This document shows positions 1 through 11,289 of a stretch of 64,000 nucleotides of DNA, in pieces. The position numbers were made by a program, and so were the translations under genes. Source of the DNA: Ancistrus triradiatus (taxonomy: Eukaryota > Chordata > Actinopteri > Siluriformes > Loricariidae); contig JAJAGP010000017.1 in NCBI GenBank assembly GCA_025084515.1, forward strand, positions 981,120 through 1,045,119, read 5' to 3'. The notes beneath the pieces are model-generated. The model saw nothing but the letters and a program-made list of their open reading frames with translations, did not search any database and was not told the DNA's origin. Within the stretch, counting starts at the first letter, position 1. The number at the start of each line of letters is the position of its first letter.

Positions 1-24
1 TAATGATTTTAATACACCTACTCA

Positions 25-200
25 AGTCATGTCAAGTCACCTTTATTTCTATAGCACATTTAAAGACTGCACAAATGTTGCACAATAAAATCAATTAACA
101 AATAGCAGTTAAAACTGCAGAATAAATTCAACAAAAGGTTGTACGCATACAGTATGAAACAAATAAAATTCTTAATAATAAGACAAAAAAAGAGGAGCTA
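25..200 (+). repeat. Fragment of a teleost interspersed repeat
   Basis: The segment has the CAAGTCACCTTTATTTCTATAG type of start seen in many dispersed fish repeats, followed by A-rich sequence. It is related in style, not in detail, to the repeat copies at 24.8 and 35.4 kb. Bases 201-666 show no gene and no clear element. Confidence 0.4.
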
Positions 201-669
201 CTGATGGAATAAACCAAGGCATAACAGATGACAGGATGCAGTCTTTAAAAGGACTCAAACTGGCAACTTTACTGGTAGCCAGTGCAAAATGCTGCTTGTA
301 CCTATTTATCACAAACATAAACACAAGCTGAGTTTCTTATACTTTTTTCTACACATCATGAATATGATCTCATTCATCAGAAAATTGTACTCTACAATGT
401 ACATCATACATCGACTTCCTCAGGTGAAAGCTACATACTTAAAAGGTACAAAAGGTGCATCATGGTGACCAAGTTCATACCACGAACAGTAAACATTAGT
501 ACTTTTCTTAGTGAGGCCGAATTAGGTGGTACCTGTATGGTTTGAAAGCTGGGTTAAAGAGTTAGAGATAAGAGTGATGGACTTTCACCATACAGATTAG
601 AGTGAATGGCAATTGTGTTTTTATGCATGCCTTTCTATGTCAAGGCCTCCTCACATACACATCTACTAG

Positions 670-1302
670 GTGTCAAGACTGGGATAAGGACAGACAAGAG
701 AGGCAGACATATGTGCAAGTGTGCAGGGTATATTTACTGGTGACATAGTGAGCTGGCGAAAACAAAACAACATTGCAAGAACCTAAACAAACACTAAGCA
801 CAAAACACACTAAACCAACAGATCAACCAGTCAAGCAATACTAAAATGGTCAATTAAGAACTAACAAGACATGGGACTAACAAAGAACATCTAACAAACA
901 AGACAGTAATACAGGGAGCTAAACAGACTAACAATAGACAAGACAAGGGATAACACGGGAGGAGTTAATGCTGACAGGCTAATGGCAAAAACAAACAAAG
1001 AAGCTAAACAAAGAGGCAAGGCTAAACATAATATAAGAACTGAGTGGGACATAAGAGAACACTAGGAAACAGAGAATAGAATACACGAAACTGACAAAAA
1101 ATAAAGAGACAAACCAAGCAGCAAATAAGAATTATGGACAGGAGCCAAGACCAACCAGGGTAGTGAAAAAAGCCAGACAAAGAAGTGAACAGGAAGTGGG
1201 GTATTTATAGAAAAGGGCAGCAGGTGGCAACAGCCCCACCTGCTGTGGAAAAAGAAGAAAGTCAAAATGAGAGAGGGGGTTAAAGCAGAGTGATCGTGAC
1301 AC
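670..1302. mobile_element. A-rich non-autonomous DNA element with short inverted ends
   Basis: The segment begins GTGTCAAGAC and ends TGATCGTGACAC. The last bases are the inverted complement of the first, allowing one mismatch. TAG lies directly outside each end (667-669 and 1303-1305), which would fit a 3-bp target duplication. The inside is A-rich and has no coding capacity. The superfamily is not assigned. Confidence 0.4.
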
Positions 1303-1799
1303 TAGGTCAAGGCAAATAAAGGTACGACTAATTTCAGTGTTGTTTTCATGAAAAAAGTTTAAACCCAAGCTTTTTTTGCTTTTTACCCAAGACCGTAAAT
1401 GTATTGAGTGTACTTTTTGATTACTAGTGGCATTGTAAAACACTCTAGAATATATGAGGGCACGCACACCAGGCGAACAGGCTCTGGACAGCCCAGACAC
1501 ACCACTGGTAAAGATGATTGCTTGATCTACCCAAGCAGCAGAAGCAGGTCTCACAGTTTCATTGTCCACCATCCAGACACAGGTGGCACCTTCACTACAC
1601 ACACCTGTCTCTGCCCGGACCATTTCCAGGCGCTTATCAGAAGGAAAAATGTACACACTACATATGAAGCCAACATTGCCTTCATATGTAGTGGTGTCGT
1701 GACCAAAAAACCTAGACTGCTATAGACTGGAACCGTATCAACTTATAGCAATAAATCAAGCTTCTGTTTGGGATTATGTGACAGTTGTTTTCGAATATG

Positions 1800-2270
1800 A
1801 TGGCCTCATGAGTCCTTCAATCCTGCATTTGTTGTGGAGTGACACACTGCCTCAATTGCTGGTGTGATGATCTGAGGAGCCATCTCATACGGCAGTCGGT
1901 CACACCTAGTAGTGATATGAGGGACACTAACAACTCAGCTATATATGCATGACGGCCACATGTGCTGCCTCTCATGGCAGGGCTTCCAACTGGCATTTTT
2001 CAGCAGGATAATGCTCACTCAAGCACTGCAAGGGTTTCCCAGGAATGTCTCCTCCACATTGCAACACTTCTTTCGTTTTCCCGTTCACCAGATTTATCGC
2101 CAATCAAGGAAGCCCAGCTGCAACATCTGTGAGCAAATGTGCAGCAGGATACCATACGGAACCTGTTTGCCTCCAATGCCCAACCCTTTCTCATCTTGAA
2201 TCCAAGCCAGAGGTTGCCCAACAGCTTCCTTTCGATTGCACAATTTCTCCCACTAAACATAAGCTTTCAC
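1800..2270 (+). pseudogene. Decayed Tc1-type DDE transposase, C-terminal half
   Basis: Frame-shifted translation shows the hallmarks of the catalytic half of a Tc1/mariner transposase. These are a GAISYGSRSHLVVI-like strand, then FQQDNAHSSTAR (second catalytic Asp in QQDNA), then RSPDLSPI. The third acidic residue region is degraded (SPIKEAQ instead of SPIE.VW). Several stops and frameshifts interrupt it, and no terminal repeats were recognised. It belongs to a different Tc1 lineage from the other elements in this window. Confidence 0.6.
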
Positions 2271-2279
2271 TGTAATCCA

Positions 2280-2940
2280 ACAACTAGTTCTTGATGAGTT
2301 TTTGTCATTGAGTATATTTGGGAGATTTGTAGCAGTTTTTGAGTAGAGTATATGAAAGCAGATACATTTTCATTGCTGCTTTATCCTGGTGAGAGTCACA
2401 ATGGGCGTTTTTCAGCACTCAACTACAGCTCTACATTTTTTCACAGCACATTAAGAGATTTGCATAAAATTGGAGTTATTCGGTTTTGTCGAGTGTAATA
2501 AATAATGATCTTATGTCATGGATTTCTATCATGGGTGCATATGTAAACAATATTAGGTCTACTTATGTTCCATAAGCCTGTTAATAAATATATAAAAATA
2601 AATAAAAACACAAGTATAATTACATATATAAATAAACAAACCTCTAAAATTAATGCTTTGAAATCGTGATACATTAAATGGCCCGAGAGATCTAGGCAAC
2701 CTTATTACATAGTGGAATTAGCTATTAAAAACAAACCCATTGTTAAAAGGTGCATAAAATCCAGTGTACAGACATTTATTTCCCATGGACAACCACATAT
2801 AGTATAGAGTCATACTGAAGTGTTCAGTGATCTGTTCCTATAACATGGACTGTTATAGGCTGCCACCTTTACGAGTTCATTCATGAAAGTGCAGAACTGG
2901 AGCTGCCCATTGAATATGTTAATACAATGACATATTGTAT
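2280..2940. other. Intergenic, nothing recognised
   Basis: AT-rich DNA without a convincing exon, RNA gene or repeat family. Confidence 0.5.
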
Positions 2941-3240
2941 TTGTTACGGGCAGTAGGTGGAGAAACAGGGACAGATGAGGATGCAGGTTCCAGTTCAAAA
3001 CAAAACCGTTTATTTACAAAGAGTCCCCCCCCCAAAAAAAAATATAAATAAAGATAATAATCACAACTACAACTAAGGTAACACCAATAACAGCAATAAC
3101 AAAAGAGAAACACAGCTAACCAAAGAGGAAAAACACTGGGGGGCTAATGCCAGCCTGGGAAAAGCTATTGTCGGCTGGCAAGGGTAACGCCAGGAATGCC
3201 CTGGAAGACCCTACAGAGAGCTATCGCCGGATAGGGGAAG

Positions 3241-3585
3241 CTATGCCAGCTCGGAAAAGCTAGTGCCGGCCAGGGAGAAGCTACGGGAAGCTATTCTGTC
3301 TCGGAAAAGGTAGCACTGGCCTGGGAAAAGCTACGGGAATCTATGATGGCTAGGGAAAGCTAGCGTCAGTCAGGGAGAAGCTATGAGAAGCTATGCCGGC
3401 TAGGGAAAAATAGCGCAGACCAGGGAGAAGCTACGGAAAGCAATACCGGCTCAGAAAAGCTAGCGACAGCCTGGGAGAAGCTACAGAAAGCTATGCTGGC
3501 TCAGAGAAGCTAGCACCGGCCTAGGAGAAGTCACGGGAAGCTATGCTGGCTCGGAGAAGCTAGCGGCGAACTGGGAGATGCTAAA
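3241..3585. repeat. 50-bp tandem repeat, about 7 units
   Basis: Units start at 3241, 3291, 3341, 3391, 3441, 3491 and 3541. Each follows the pattern CTATGCCGGCTCGGAAAAGC, then TAGCGCCGGCC, then GGGAGAAGCTACGGGAAG, with scattered substitutions. The last unit is partial. A more degenerate version of the motif continues upstream to about 3140. Confidence 0.85.
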
Positions 3586-3840
3586 CCACAGAAGACGAAT
3601 GGAATAGCAAACAGAGGATACAAACTGTGAATGCAGTCACGAGCAGGCAGAGGAAAGTGGGCACAGCCGCACACATAAACAGGACGGGACCGCAAAACGA
3701 GTAATCCAAGCAGAAGGCACAAGGTGTCTTTCGAGCCAGGCTTGGAGACGGGAGTCCTTGGGACTGGCTTGGACGTCCTCTGTGCGGCACAGAACTGGAA
3801 GACCCTGAAGCAAGAGTGGACGTCCTCGGAGGCGAGCAAG

Positions 3841-3990
3841 GCACTCTGGACATCCTCTGGAAGAGGCGACTCGCTCTGGACGTCCTCAGGGAGGGGCAGC
3901 ATGCTCTGGACATTCTCAGGGAGGAGTGACGTGCTCTGGACATCCTCAGGGAGAGGCGGTGCATTCTGGATGTCCTTAGGGAGCGAGAGA
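3841..3990. repeat. 30-bp tandem repeat, first block
   Basis: Five 30-bp units built on GCTCTGGACATCCTC followed by a GGGAGAGGC-like half. The array is interrupted from 3991 to 4230 by related but out-of-register sequence and then resumes. Confidence 0.85.
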
Positions 3991-4230
3991 ACTTGGCCGT
4001 CCTCTGGCAGAAGTGGGTTGCTTTGGACGTGACCAGGAAGAGACATGCTTGGCACGAAACAGAAAAGGAAGTCCTCTGAGCAGGAGCGGACATTCTCGGG
4101 GTAAGACCCAGAATCAACATCCTCAGAATGGGAACGGATGTCCTCAGTGCAAGGGCGGACATCCTTGGGATAGGACCCAGAACAGACGTCCTCAGAACAG
4201 GGATCTGGTTGGGCATCCTTGGAAGAGGAA

Positions 4231-4590
4231 CTGGGCTGGACATCCTCTGGAGAAGGCGATGCATTCTGGACGTCCTCTGGAAGAGGCAACGCACTCTGGA
4301 CATCTTCTGAAAGAGGCGACGCACTCTGGACGTCCTCTGGAAGAGGTAACGCACTCTGGACATCTTCTGAAAGACGCGACGCACTCTGGACGTCCTCTGG
4401 AAGAGGCAACGCACCCTGGACGTCCTCTGGAAGAGGCGATGTACTCTGGACATCCTCAGGAAGAGGCGACATGCTCTGGATGTCCTCTGGAAGAGGCAAC
4501 GCACTCTGGATGTCCTCAGAGAGAGGTGGCACGCTCTGGACATCCTCAGGGAGAGGCGACGTGCTCTGGACGTCCTCTGGAAGGTCCTGG
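4231..4590. repeat. 30-bp tandem repeat, main block
   Basis: Twelve exact-length 30-bp units built on GCACTCTGGACGTCCTCTGG plus AAGAGGCAAC. Read on the minus strand each unit encodes ten residues with the core PLPEDVQSA. Variation is almost only substitutions, so the period is preserved. Confidence 0.9.
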
Positions 4591-4620
4591 GAACCAATGA
4601 CCTCTGGGACGGTCTCCCAG

Positions 4621-4800
4621 GAGCTGACGGCCTCAGGAAAGGCCTCATGGGAACAGACGACCTCAGGGAAAGCCTCACGGGAACAGACAGCCTCTGGGAA
4701 GGCCTCATGGAAATGGACGACCTCAGGGAAGGTCTCTTGGGAAGGGACGACCTCAGGGAAGGCCTCTTGGGAACGGACAAACTCTGGGAAGGCCTCTCGG
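4621..4800. repeat. 30-bp tandem repeat, diverged block
   Basis: Six 30-bp units of the form GAACAGACGACCTCAGGGAA plus GGCCTCATGG. The sequence differs from the main block but has the same period, which suggests the two arrays share an origin. Confidence 0.85.
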
Positions 4801-5110
4801 GAACAAACATCCTTGGAGTAGGAGCTGGGATGGACGTCCTCAGGTGGGAGCAATGTGCTCTGGGGCAGTCTCTAGATGGAGCAATGTGCTCTGGATGGTC
4901 TCCAGAGGGAGCAGCATGTTCTGGAAGTCCTCTGGATGAGACGGGTAGCTCTGCATGTCCACTGGGAGGGTCTCTCGGGACCAGACAGTCTCTGTTCTGG
5001 ATGTCCTTTAGAAGCGCTGCGTTCTGGACGCCCGAAGGGAAAAAACAAGGGAAAATCGGGGTATGGCCGCGGAACCTAACAGTACTGCATTCATCTATGT
5101 AACAACACAC

Positions 5111-6480
5111 TGAGGAAGACCTTTGCTTGTGACAGTATGACAGTGCTGCCATGCAAAAAAATAGATAAATAAATAATTATTTCAGAATTAATGCCCGAGG
5201 GAGAGGAGGTCACACAGGGGATCATGCCCCAGTTCTGTAACAGTGACCCATACCCAGCCATTCCAAAACAAATGGGGATAAAACATGAAAAAAAATGAAC
5301 CAAGTAAAGCATAGTTTGCATAAAAAAAATTTTCTCTTCCACACTGGATATGAAATATAATGTCCTACATTCAACTAGACTGACTTAGCACACTAAGAAT
5401 ACAACACAATAACTTTGCCAGGATATGTTATGACTCATATTTAGTAGTGATTCATAGTCTCATGACTTGAAAAATTCCAGTGCTAAACTAATAAATGCCA
5501 AGAGGATCTGCTTCAGATTTCTCTGTACGTGCGCTTTCAAATAGAGTTTCTTCTGTATTCACTGAAGGAAAGGACATCCTGGTACATGCCCACGCTCCCC
5601 AATATACCTATTATTAATAATACTAATAATAATAGTAAAAATTCTACAATATTGAAATGGGGTTATCTACAAGTAACTTGTTTAAGATCACATGTTAAAC
5701 TTTGGACTAATTTATTGGTGTGTAAAAGTGTAGACAGTCATAAATGAGCGAGGAATAAGGATAAAGTGTCAGGTGAATCATAAACTAAGCAATGGGGTGC
5801 ACAGGATTAATTATTTCAAGAACATAAATAAACCTTAAAATACAATGAAATTAAATGAGGAATTTTAATTCCTACCAGTCAATGTCTCACAAGCAATACA
5901 AAATGAAATGAACAAATACAACATGCTAGACAACTGTACTGTATTCAAAGTAATGTTCTTGATTCTCTATCATCAAATGTAGACCAATAACAACAACAAC
6001 AATAAACTCATTCTCTAGATAACGTTGATGTTTATGTTTATGAAGTTACCGAGCAGACTGTTTGTTAATGTTTTACCCGTTTCTCTACAAAAGCTTTTAA
6101 TTTAGAAACACTCATAGTAAGTTTTACTGTTTAATGAGGATTTACAAAGCTTTAACTTTTGACATTAAAAAAGGAAGAAAGGAAAGTATAATGGATGGAT
6201 AGATCTTCATGAGTACAGTAGCTAACGTTTCTTTTTCATCCCCTTTAAGATCACAAAGGATCAGGGAATACCATGGTTCACACAGTGGTTCAGAAATGTA
6301 GAATTTCTTTACTGTCAGTCCAGCTAATGCTACATAATAGGACAATGTTACATAATTTCTGATATATAGATCAAAGCAATGCTGAGAAGAGTATATTGAC
6401 AGTGGTGGTTTTTATATAATTTTGAAAAAACTTCTTTCTTGTGACTTTACTTTGTTTTCTCTCTATTACTGGTATAAATA
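5111..6480. other. Intergenic, nothing recognised
   Basis: AT-rich unique-looking sequence. Short open frames lack splice signals and similarity to known proteins. Confidence 0.5.
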
Positions 6481-6646
6481 ATACAACCCCAAATCATAAA
6501 AAGTTGGAACAGTATGGAAACACTTCATTGCATCGTATTCTCGGTGCAAAAATGTCTTTTAAGTGTTGTGAGAAAGAATGGCAACATTACAAAGTGGTAA
6601 ATGCTTTACCATTACAATTTTTTTATGTGTTGCAGAAATGGATGTA

Positions 6647-8190
6647 CAGTGGTGCTTGAAAGTTTGTGAACCCTTTAGAATTTTCTATATTTCTGCTTAA
6701 ATATGACCTAATACATCATCAGATTTTCACACAAGTCCTAAAAGTAGATAAAGAGAATCCAGTGAAACAAATGAGACAAAAATATTATATTTGGTCATTT
6801 ATTTATTGTTGAAAATTAACCCATATTACATATTAGTGAGTGGCAAAAGTATGTGGACCTCTAGGATTAGCAATTAATTTGAAGGTGAAATTACAGTCAG
6901 GTGTTTTCAATCAATGGGATGACAATCAAGTGTGAGTGGGCACCCTGTTTAATTTAAAGAACAGGGATCTATCAAAATCTGCTCTTCACAACACATGTTT
7001 GTAGAAGTGTATCATGGCAAGAACAAAGAAGATTTCTTGAGGAGCTCAGAAAAAGAGGTTTTGATGCTCATCAGGCTGGAAAAGGTTACAAAACCATCTC
7101 TAAAGAGTTTGGACTCCACCAATCCACAGTCAGACAGATTGTGTAGAAATGGAAGAAATTATTTTTAAGAAATAAATTAAGACTATTGTTACCCTCCCCA
7201 GGAGTGGTTGACCAACAAAGATCACTCCAAGAGCAAGGTGTGTAATAGTTGGTGAGGTCACAAATGACCCCAGGGTAACTTCTAAGCAACTGAAGGCCTC
7301 TCTCACATTGGCTAATGTTAATGTTTATGAGTCCACCATCAGAAGAACACTGAACAACAATGGTGTACATGGCAGGGTTGCAAGGAGAAAGCCACTGCTC
7401 TCCAAAAAGAACATTGAGACCAAAACAGAACTTGTTATTTTAAAAGAAAAGCGTTATGTTTGGAGAAAGGAAAACACTGGCATTCCAGCATAAGAACCTT
7501 ATCCCATCTGTGAAACATGGTGGTGGCAGTATCATGGATTGGACCTCTTTTGCTGCATCTGAGCCAGGACGGTTTTGCCATCATTGATGGAAGAATGAAT
7601 TCTGAATTATATCAGAGAATTCTAACGTAAAATGTCAGGACATCTGTCCATGAACTGAATCTCAAGAGAAGGTGGGTCATGCAGCAAGACAACGACCCTA
7701 AGCACACAAGTCGTTCTATACCAAAGAATGGTTAAAGAAGAATAAAGTTAATGTTTTGGAATGGCCAAGTCAAAGTCCTGACCTTAATCCAATCGAAATG
7801 TTGTGGAAGGACCTGAAGCGAGCAGTTACTGTGAGGAAACCCACCAACATCACAGAGTTGAAGCTGTTCTGTATGGAGGAATGGGCTAAAATTCCTCCAA
7901 GCCGGTGTGCAGGACTGATCAACAGTTACAGGAAACGTTTAGTTGCAGTTATTGCTGCACAGGGGGGTCACACCAGATACTGAAAGCAAAGGTTCACATA
8001 CTTTTGCCACTCACTAATAAGTATTCCTCAATAAATAAATGACCAAGTATAATATTTTTGTATCATTTGTTTAACTGGGTTCTCTTTATCTACTTTTAGG
8101 ACTTGTGTGAAAATCTGATGATGTTTTAGGTCATATTTATGCAGAAATATAGAAAAGTCTAAAGGGCTCACAAACTTTCAAGCACCACTG
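6647..8190 (+). mobile_element. Tc1 element, family A, both ends present
   Basis: Starts CAGTGGTGCTTGAAAG and ends CTTTCAAGCACCACTG, flanked by TA on both sides (6645-6646 and 8191-8192), the classic Tc1/mariner target duplication. The inverted repeats run about 200 bp, up to the inner motif GAGTGGCAAAAGTATGTG. The length, 1544 bp, is close to a full element. It is inserted into an older family D element. Confidence 0.92.
7014..7983 (+). pseudogene. Family A Tc1 transposase pseudogene
   Basis: The start ATGGCAAGAACAAAG is followed within a few codons by stops and frameshifts. Recognisable blocks are the helix-turn-helix N-terminus (ESTIRRTLNNNGVHGRVARRK at the linker), EKRYVWRKENT in the catalytic domain, and SQSPDLNPIEMLW with the third acidic residue. 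A segment that should carry the first catalytic Asp is deleted just after the KPLLSKKNI block. It cannot encode an active enzyme. Confidence 0.85.
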
Positions 8191-8314
8191 TATATACAAA
8201 ATTTTTATTAAGCTGAACAGACCAAAATGAAATATCTTGGTATCATAATATCCGCAACAAAATAAAAGTACAAGTAAATGTAAGAAACACTGCATTTTCT
8301 CATTTGGTGTTGTA

Positions 8315-9510
8315 TATATTTTAGTTACACCAGTGTGTGACATGGTAATGCTGTTCTGCTAATATAAATGCAGCAGTATCACTGGGTTTTTAAACACAGT
8401 TTATAATTAATAGCCACGTTTTTAGCCAGTATGTGTAACCTTGTTGGTAAAGCTTGTAGGTGTCCAGTTATTTCATGCACAATTTTGTCCTTCACCAGTG
8501 TCAGTTTCTGACCACATTACACTGTTGGCCGGTTTGGCTTATTGCATGATTGAACAATTCTTAATAAAGTTTGTAATAAAGTGCCCAGTGAGTATATAAA
8601 CAGAACTGTGGGTAGCTATTGTTAACAAACACAGCACCATCATCATGTGTAGTCTCAAGCCACTCAGATCTGGAAAAACATGGGGTCACTCTGATTTATA
8701 TGACAACACGTTTTATTTGTCACCAAATAGAGGGCTTGTTGTCAAATAAATCAGGAGATTCGATGTGTGTCACAGACTCAGTGAACTGAATCCTTAAAGC
8801 TGACCAACAGTGGCACTAATCATTCATTGTACATTATATACATTTGGAACAATAACATAGTGTTACACAAAGAATACTGCTGTGTAAATGACATGTTAAG
8901 GGTGTGCAAAATAAAACGATATTGCTTAATCTGCTTAATAATTTTTTGCCTAATAATTTTTCAAATAATTATTTAAATAAATATGTAATATTTAATATTT
9001 AAATAAATATTGTAAAATAGTTATTTAAATAAATATTGTAAAAAAATGTTAAGCATTACATTTGACATGTGGAATGTTCTAAACCTTTCCAGATGATCGA
9101 CTTGTGTTTTTTGTAAGCCTTAATACAAGTCAGGTGCCTTTCAGGGTGTTTACAATCAACAAACATGGGCTCCTCTAAGAAGCTGACTGAGGATCTTAAT
9201 ATAAAGATTACTGAGTCTCACACAGTAGGTCAATGCTATAAGAATACATTATATCCTAGCCCACCATCACAGGGTAGGAGTTGTAATGGTACCTTCTGGT
9301 AAGATCACGCATTACTGGCAGACACGCAGACACAACTGACTGTGTACCATCGGGGCATGCCTGTACCCTTTGTTGTCAAGGGAAAGACGTTGGGAGTCAT
9401 GTGGTTCCATTATACTTTGAGGGTTGTGTGGTAGCCAGTGGAACTTGAAATCAAAACTGAACTACCTCAAGGAATGAAATATTAAGTTAATTAATTTATT
9501 ATGGTTTTTA

Positions 9511-9511
<1 letters not shown>
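8315..9511. other. Intergenic, nothing recognised
   Basis: AT-rich sequence with an imperfect ATTTAAATAAATATT tandem cluster near 8965-9045. No exon or mobile element ends seen. Confidence 0.45.

Positions 9512-9547
<36 letters not shown>
9512..9547. repeat. ATT microsatellite
   Basis: About twelve ATT repeats directly next to the left end of a family D element. Confidence 0.85.
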
Positions 9548-9550
<3 letters not shown>

Positions 9551-9995
9551 CAAGAAAAAGTTGGGACAGTATGGAAAATGCAAATAAAAAATATATGTGT
9601 TCCTTGCATTTCTTTTGACTATTATTTCATTGCAGGCAGTGTGAACCCAAAATATTTCATGTTTTTCTGGTCAAATTCATTTAATTTGTTCATAATCATC
9701 CATTCCTGCATTTCAGGCCTGCAACACATTCCAAAAAAACGGTTGGGACAGGGGCAATTTAGGTCTAGCAATGAAACAAAAAACTAAATAATGATGTGAT
9801 TTCCAATAGGTGATTATAATCATGATGTAGTACAAAAACAGTATCCATTGAAAGGCTGAGTCTTTTTGAGGAATAAAGATGGGCAGAGGATCTCCAGTTT
9901 GTCAACAAGTGTAAGACAATTATTGAAATGTTTAAAAATAATGTTCCTCAAAGGTGATGATGGATAGTAGTTAAGTCATATGAGATTTGTACCTA

Positions 9996-10803
9996 CAGTC
10001 GTGCTTGAAAGTTTGTGAACCTTTTAGAACTTTCTATATTTCTGCATAAATATTACATAAAACTTCCATGTGATCTTTAGCAAACTGCAGACGAGCAGCA
10101 ATGTTCTTTTTGGAGAGCAGTGGCTTTCTCCTAACAACCCTGCCATGCACACCATTGTTGTTCAGTGTTCTTCTGATGGTGGACTCATAAACATTAACAT
10201 TAGCCAATATGAGAGAGGCCTTCAGTTGCTTAGAAGTTACCCTGGGATCCTTTGTGACCTTGCCAAAGGAGTGCCTTGCTCATGGAGTGATCTTTGTGGG
10301 TCGACCACTCCTGGGGAGGGTAACAATGCTCTTGAATATCGTCCATTTATACACAATCTGTCTGACTGGGGATTGGTGGAGTCCAAACTCTTTAGAGATG
10401 GTTTTGTAACCTTTTCTAGCCTGATGGGCATCAACAACTCTTTTTCTGAGCTCCTCAGAAATCTTCTTTGTTTGTGCCATAATACACTTCCACAAACATG
10501 TGTTGTGAAGAGCAGATCCAGTCACACCTGATTGTCATCCCATTGATTGAAAACACCTGACTGTAATTTCACCTTCAAATTAACTGCTAATCCTAGAGGT
10601 TCACATACTTTTGCCACTCACTAATATTGGATCATTTTCCTCAATAAATAAATGACCAAGTATAAGATTTTTGTCTCATTTGTTTAACTGGGTTCTCTTT
10701 ATCTACTTTTAGGAGCTGTGTGAAAATCTGATTATGTTTTAGGTCATATTTATGCAGAAATATAGAAAATTCCAAGGGGTTCACAAACTTTCAAGCACCA
10801 CTG
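9996..10803 (-). mobile_element. Tc1 element, family A, internally deleted
   Basis: Starts CAGTCGTGCTTGAAAG and ends CTTTCAAGCACCACTG with TA on both sides (9994-9995, 10804-10805). It is 808 bp long, about half a full copy. The left inverted repeat is shortened and the catalytic core is gone, leaving mainly the transposase N-terminus on the minus strand. Confidence 0.88.
10280..10480 (-). pseudogene. Family A transposase N-terminal fragment (helix-turn-helix only)
   Basis: From ATG at 10480 the minus strand reads MAQTKKISEELRKRVVDAHQ and continues through KGYKTISKEFGLHQS and IVTLPRSGRPTKITP to a stop. This is the paired-like DNA-binding half of a Tc1 transposase, 66 residues, uninterrupted. 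The DDE domain that should follow is deleted. It would be inactive as a transposase but could encode a DNA-binding-only peptide if transcribed. Confidence 0.8.
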
Positions 10804-11289
10804 TATTACAAACTAGATTACATGTCTCTTCAAAAAAACTGCTATTATGAGATAATTTCTCCAAATAGTTGTATGTTTTTAATTTTATGCCACTTTCATA
10901 ATGCAGACCTTTTTGAGTCATTTTATAAAAATTCTTGTATGGGGGTTAACCTCTAGACCCCCCTACTCAAAGCTTAACCCCCATTCATAAAACTGTTGAT
11001 GTCTGTTGAAGATGTCTGTTGACATCTCCTGTTTGAAATTACCTCAGTATTTGGTTGTTGTTTTTTTTTACCTTATTACTAGAACTAAATTGCCCCTGTC
11101 CCAAAATGTGTTGCATTCTTGAATGCAGGAATGGATGCTTATTAACAAATGAAATGAAGTTGACCAGAAAAAAGCATGAAATATCTTGGGTTCGTACTGT
11201 ATGCGATGAAATAAAAGTAAGAGGAAATGTAAGGAACACTGCATATATCTTTTATTTGCATTTTCCATACCGTCCCGACTTAGCAAGAA

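Larger units (their letters stand above)
2944..5110. repeat. Composite minisatellite block
   Basis: A GC-richer island in AT-rich DNA, made of a 50-bp array (3241-3585), two 30-bp arrays (3841-3990 and 4231-4590) and a third diverged 30-bp array (4621-4800), joined by degenerate copies. TGTTAC near 2943 and GTAACA near 5100 are inverted relative to each other, so the whole block may be the inside of one non-autonomous transposon; that is inference. The long open frames on both strands arise because the period is a multiple of three and contains no stop. They do not look like a gene. Confidence 0.65.
6482..8314 (+). mobile_element. Family D long-TIR mariner-like element, split by a Tc1 insertion
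   Basis: The left part (6482-6646) starts with the family D end TACAACCCCAAATCA, then jumps to the region coding the transposase C-terminus (TTTTAAGTGTTGTGAG). The right part (8191-8314) carries the family's 3' inverted repeat (AATGAAATATCTTGG) and ends near GGTGTTGTA. Between them lies the complete Tc1 element at 6647-8190. Most of the inside of the family D copy was already deleted. Confidence 0.7.
9553..11285. mobile_element. Family D foldback element with about 220-bp inverted repeats, interrupted
   Basis: The left arm (about 9553-9780) begins AAAAAGTTGGGACAGTATGG and reaches CCTGCAACACATTCC and GGGGCAATTTAGG. The right arm (about 11070-11285) carries the same sequence inverted, ending TTTCCATACCGTCCCGACTT. 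Part of the transposase 5' region (GAGGATCTCCAGTTTGTC near 9890) remains after the left arm. The Tc1 element 9996-10803 lies inside. The outermost terminal bases are degraded. Confidence 0.65.

Noticed and set aside
1132..1656. 174-codon open frame on the minus strand (and a 105-codon frame on plus)
   Set aside because: It crosses the right end of the TIR-bounded element at 1302, has no splice or start support and matches no family I recognise. A small real exon within 1460-1650 cannot be excluded, but nothing positive supports it.
3531..5152. Large repetitive proteins of 440 and 523 residues
   Set aside because: Open frames exist on both strands of a 30-bp minisatellite, as expected when the period is a multiple of three without stops. 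No unique coding ends or splice sites.
10945..10985. GGGGGTTAACC..GGTTAACCCCC-like near-palindrome as a regulatory site
   Set aside because: Imperfect, isolated and inside the remnants of a family D element; no neighbouring gene to regulate.
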